Positions 20,138-22,454 of a stretch of 22,454 nucleotides of DNA are shown piece after piece. The DNA is from JAJZQD01 sp021847735. Lineage in GTDB: Bacteria; Bacillota; Thermincolia; Thermincolales; UBA2595. Under the pieces are notes generated by a model. That model saw nothing but the letters and a program-made list of their open reading frames with translations. It searched no databases and had not been told where the DNA came from. Each line of letters opens with the position of its first letter. Position 1 is the stretch's first letter. The stretch is taken from the NCBI GenBank assembly GCA_027324025.1, contig DAHVYW010000134.1, positions 1-22,454 of the forward strand, read 5' to 3'. The position numbers and the translations under genes were made by a program.

Positions 20138-20662
20138 TTACTTGTTAAATACCAGTACTCTACCCTCTTCTCTAAAGGCTATCAGGTTCTTTTCAGGAGA
20201 GGATATTTTGAGGTTCTCCAACATATGTTCAATAAGCTCTTCCTGCATCAAAAGGTCTTCTTCCATCAGGCTGTCATTTTTCTCAGAAATTAGGTTCTGC
20301 GTATAATTCATATGAACCAGCTCTATTACTAAGGAAATCTCCTCCTGGCTGAGGGTTCCCACATCCCTGGATACCTCGAACATAGTGAAGTTTTCACATA
20401 AGGAGCAGCTTGTCTCTATAAAAACAGGGTTGCGCCCTTCAAGCTTGTTATAGGTTTCAATACTCTCAACCACTATCTTCTTAAAGTTAACCAATTCCGA
20501 TTCTTCTAATACACAGGAAAAAATGAAAGTAAACTTTAATTGCTGACGGATAGGGTCGTAATTTATGGTACCAACCTCCGGGTAGCGAACTAAGATGGAA
20601 ATCAGTAATCCAATACTGTCGGAGACCTCCTCCTGTGGCTTTGATTTGTACTGCAGATGCAT
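20138..20662 (-). CDS. unrecognised protein between rny and ymdB
   Basis: A 174-residue, acidic, soluble protein with no membrane segment. I do not recognise it. The first part (GLLISILVRYPEVGTINYDP, then QQLKFTFIFS) predicts alternating strands and helices, a CSLC pair occurs mid-protein in ETSCSLCENFTMFEV, and a helical acidic stretch (MEEDLLMQEELIEHMLENL) precedes the C-terminus. The ATG at 20662 is chosen for GAGG 8 nt upstream; a GTG three codons earlier overlaps that site. It is 16 nt upstream of the ymdB start, so the two are likely co-transcribed, and a terminator separates it from rny. A second AGGAGG at about 20720 (minus strand) has no usable start codon after it. A link to RNase Y/YmdB function is suggested by position only. 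Confidence 0.75.
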   Translation of the reverse strand: MHLQYKSKPQEEVSDSIGLLISILVRYPEVGTINYDPIRQQLKFTFIFSCVLEESELVNFKKIVVESIETYNKLEGRNPVFIETSCSLCENFTMFEVSRDVGTLSQEEISLVIELVHMNYTQNLISEKNDSLMEEDLLMQEELIEHMLENLKISSPEKNLIAFREEGRVLVFNK

Positions 20663-20764
20663 GTTGTTCACCTCGCAAATATTCTCAATCGTACAGTTCT
20701 TTATTCCTGTGGCTATTTCCTCCTATAAACTTATTAAATCGCAAAAAAATAACTGCCAATATAT

Positions 20765-20796
20765 TGAAAACGACCTCTTTTTTAAAAGAGGTCGTT
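20765..20796 (-). terminator. intrinsic terminator of rny
   Basis: AACGACCTCTTTT pairs perfectly with AAAAGAGGTCGTT around a 2-nt centre, followed on the minus strand by TTC. It begins 8 nt after the rny stop. Confidence 0.85.
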
Positions 20797-20803
20797 GGTT
20801 TTC

Positions 20804-22345
20804 CTATTTCGCGTATTCCACTGCCCTGGTTTCCCGAATAACCATTACTTTAATCTGACCAGGATATTCGAGCTCTTCTTCAATTCTCTTGGCAATGTCT
20901 CTAACTAGGCGTATAGAAGATAAATCATCTATCTTATCGGGTTTAACCATGACCCGAACTTCACGCCCCGCCTGGATGGCAAAGGACTTTTCTACACCTT
21001 CGAAGGAGTTTGTAATCGACTCCAGTTTTTCCAAGCGTTTGATATAAGATTCCAGAGTTTCTCTTCTTGCTCCCGGGCGAGCAGCCGAAATAGCGTCAGC
21101 CGCTTGAACCAAAACAGCCTCTATAGTTTTTGCTTCTTCGTCACCATGGTGTGCTGCGATAGCATGAATAATGGCCGGAGATTCCTTGTACTTTTTAGCC
21201 AAATCGGCGCCGATAGTCACGTGGGGACCTTCTATCTCGTGGTCAATTGCTTTGCCGACATCATGCAGAAGACCGGCCCTTTTAGCTAATGTTATATCAA
21301 CCCCAAGTTCGGCAGCCATTAACCCGGCAAGGTGCGATACTTCGGTAGAGTGTTTTAGGACGTTCTGACCATAACTTGTACGATATCTCAACCTGCCGAG
21401 AAGTCTGACCAGTTCGGGATGGAGACCATGGACACCGGTTTCAAAAGTGGCCTGTTCCCCTGCTTCCCTGATCTGGTTATCTACTTCCTTGCGAGCCTTT
21501 TCAACCATTTCCTCAATCCTGGCGGGATGAATCCTCCCATCCAAAATAAGTTTCTCCAAAGCGAGTCTGGCAACTTCACGACGTATCGGGTCAAATCCAG
21601 AGAGAATAACGGCTTCCGGCGTATCATCAATAATCAGGTCAATACCGGTAAGGGTTTCCAGTGTCCTGATATTGCGCCCTTCCCGACCGATGATACGTCC
21701 CTTCATTTCATCATTGGGCAGTGTGACAACTGTAACAGTCGTCTCCGCCACGTGGTCCGCAGCACATCGCTGAATAGCCTGGGAAATGATATCCTTGGCC
21801 CTCTTTTCGCCTTCTTCCTTGGCCTGGGATTCAATCTCCTTAATCAGCATCGCGGCTTCATGCTTGATTTCATCCTCGATGTTGGCCAAGAGAATCACCC
21901 GTGCCTCATCGGAAGTTAATCCAGACAGTCGTTCAAGTTCCATCAACTGCTTAGCGTGAAGTTCCTGGACCTGATCCCTGAGTTTCTCGATATCTTCATC
22001 CTTTTTGAGAAGATTTTCTTCTTTTCGTTCGATTGATTCAATCTTTCTGTCCAGGGATTCTTCTTTCTGCGTAATACGCCGCTCCATTCTCTGGAGCTCA
22101 TTTCGGCGCTCACGTTGTTCTTTTTCGACCTCGTTACGGAACTTAAGGACTTCCTCTTTAGCTTCCAGGACGGCTTCCCGTTTTTTGGCTTCAGCGGTTT
22201 TCTCTGCTTCTTCCTTTATCCTTTTTGCGGCTTCTTCTGCTGAGGATATCTTTGCTTCTGCCAGGGCCCGTCTGATGAAGTAACCCGCAACAAATCCTAT
22301 AAATCCAATTGCAGCAACTATTAGTATTGTTTGTCCGTTAAAAAT
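20804..22345 (-). CDS. rny: RNase Y with apparent ATT start codon
   Basis: Membrane-anchored endoribonuclease that starts mRNA decay and processing in Firmicutes. Order: N-terminal membrane helix (about residues 7-23, ILIVAAIGFIGFVAGYF), long charged coiled coil (about 26-190), KH domain with GREGRNIRTLETLTG (about 220-234), HD domain with LLHDVGKAIDHE (H361, D362), and the conserved end VMVIRETRAVEYAK. The product is 513 residues; B. subtilis RNase Y has 520. No ATG, GTG or TTG occurs in frame between the upstream in-frame stop and an ATG at 22087. Starting there would remove the anchor and much of the coiled coil. AGGAGGTGAA at 22360-22351 lies 9 nt (from GGAGG) before ATT at 22345-22343, which gives exactly the expected N-terminus. 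A terminator stands upstream. Confidence 0.93.
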   Translation of the reverse strand: MFNGQTILIVAAIGFIGFVAGYFIRRALAEAKISSAEEAAKRIKEEAEKTAEAKKREAVLEAKEEVLKFRNEVEKEQRERRNELQRMERRITQKEESLDRKIESIERKEENLLKKDEDIEKLRDQVQELHAKQLMELERLSGLTSDEARVILLANIEDEIKHEAAMLIKEIESQAKEEGEKRAKDIISQAIQRCAADHVAETTVTVVTLPNDEMKGRIIGREGRNIRTLETLTGIDLIIDDTPEAVILSGFDPIRREVARLALEKLILDGRIHPARIEEMVEKARKEVDNQIREAGEQATFETGVHGLHPELVRLLGRLRYRTSYGQNVLKHSTEVSHLAGLMAAELGVDITLAKRAGLLHDVGKAIDHEIEGPHVTIGADLAKKYKESPAIIHAIAAHHGDEEAKTIEAVLVQAADAISAARPGARRETLESYIKRLEKLESITNSFEGVEKSFAIQAGREVRVMVKPDKIDDLSSIRLVRDIAKRIEEELEYPGQIKVMVIRETRAVEYAK

Positions 22346-22390
22346 ATTATTTCACCTCCTAAATCTAATAATTTAATATTTCCTTTTTTT

Positions 22391-22420
22391 ACAAACAAAA
22401 AACCGGATAGAAACCCGGTT
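22391..22420 (-). terminator. terminator of the gene upstream of rny
   Basis: On the minus strand AACCGG-gtttctat-CCGGTT is followed by TTTTGTTTG. It should end the preceding minus-strand gene, which lies outside the window (often recA in related genomes), and means that rny has its own promoter in the short AT-rich gap 22361-22390 or is fed by read-through. Confidence 0.75.
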
Positions 22421-22454
22421 CGAAAAAGATTTTGCCTACCATAGTGTGAATTTG

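Noticed and set aside
20700..20735. AGGAGG on the minus strand near 20720, upstream of the unrecognised gene.
   Set aside because: The only in-frame codon behind it is ATA, 2 nt away, which is too close; the gene has a better start at 20662.

Overview
The window reads as chromosomal DNA of an anaerobic, endospore-forming Gram-positive bacterium of the class Clostridia, most likely Peptococcaceae-like (inference). It carries spoVS, an RNase Y/YmdB pair, a full set of late cobalamin genes and hydrogenase-maturation genes. Ribosome-binding sites are strong AGGAGG types, and almost every gene lies on the minus strand.

Layout from left to right. Positions 1-521 are non-coding and repeat-rich: three head-to-tail DnaA-box-like 9-mers, degenerate 22-bp repeats that could be the end of an IS outside the window, a terminator-like hairpin, and a ~190-bp foldback element ending at the cobC stop. 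Positions 522-9100 are one nine-gene minus-strand operon for the late steps of adenosylcobalamin synthesis, transcribed cobU-cobQ-cbiB-cbiA-cobO-cobS-pduX-like-cobD-cobC. It is controlled by a cobalamin riboswitch (9214-9362) and terminator (9119-9147) behind a good promoter. An HD-domain phosphohydrolase gene (9503-10039) diverges from it. Next come a decayed gene with an internal TAG (10160-10534) and a DUF3842 gene. The hypF-hypC-hypD-hypE operon (11151-15750) makes the Fe(CN)2CO ligands of [NiFe]-hydrogenase. It is followed by a LysM cell-wall protein, a small coiled-coil protein, a small gene split by a repeat, a membrane dipeptidase, spoVS, ymdB, an unrecognised gene, and rny (RNase Y).

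The cobalamin genes act together: L-threonine kinase and CobD make aminopropanol phosphate, CbiA and CobQ amidate the corrin ring, CobO adenosylates it, CbiB attaches the aminopropanol, and CobU, CobS and CobC build the nucleotide loop. CobT is not in the window.

The most unusual observations are: (1) two near-identical ~112-nt, three-hairpin elements in inverted orientation (11028-11140 and 17505-17616), resembling non-autonomous IS200/IS605-type elements; removing the second one exactly rejoins a 73-codon reading frame; (2) rny has no ATG, GTG or TTG start that would keep its membrane anchor, and appears to start at ATT (22343-22345) behind a strong ribosome-binding site; (3) an exact sigma-H consensus promoter before spoVS; (4) paired perfect DnaA boxes at 17079-17099; (5) a gene with apparently coding sequence on both sides of an in-frame TAG at 10394-10396. 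I found no CRISPR array, tRNA or rRNA, and no convincing new multi-gene system.
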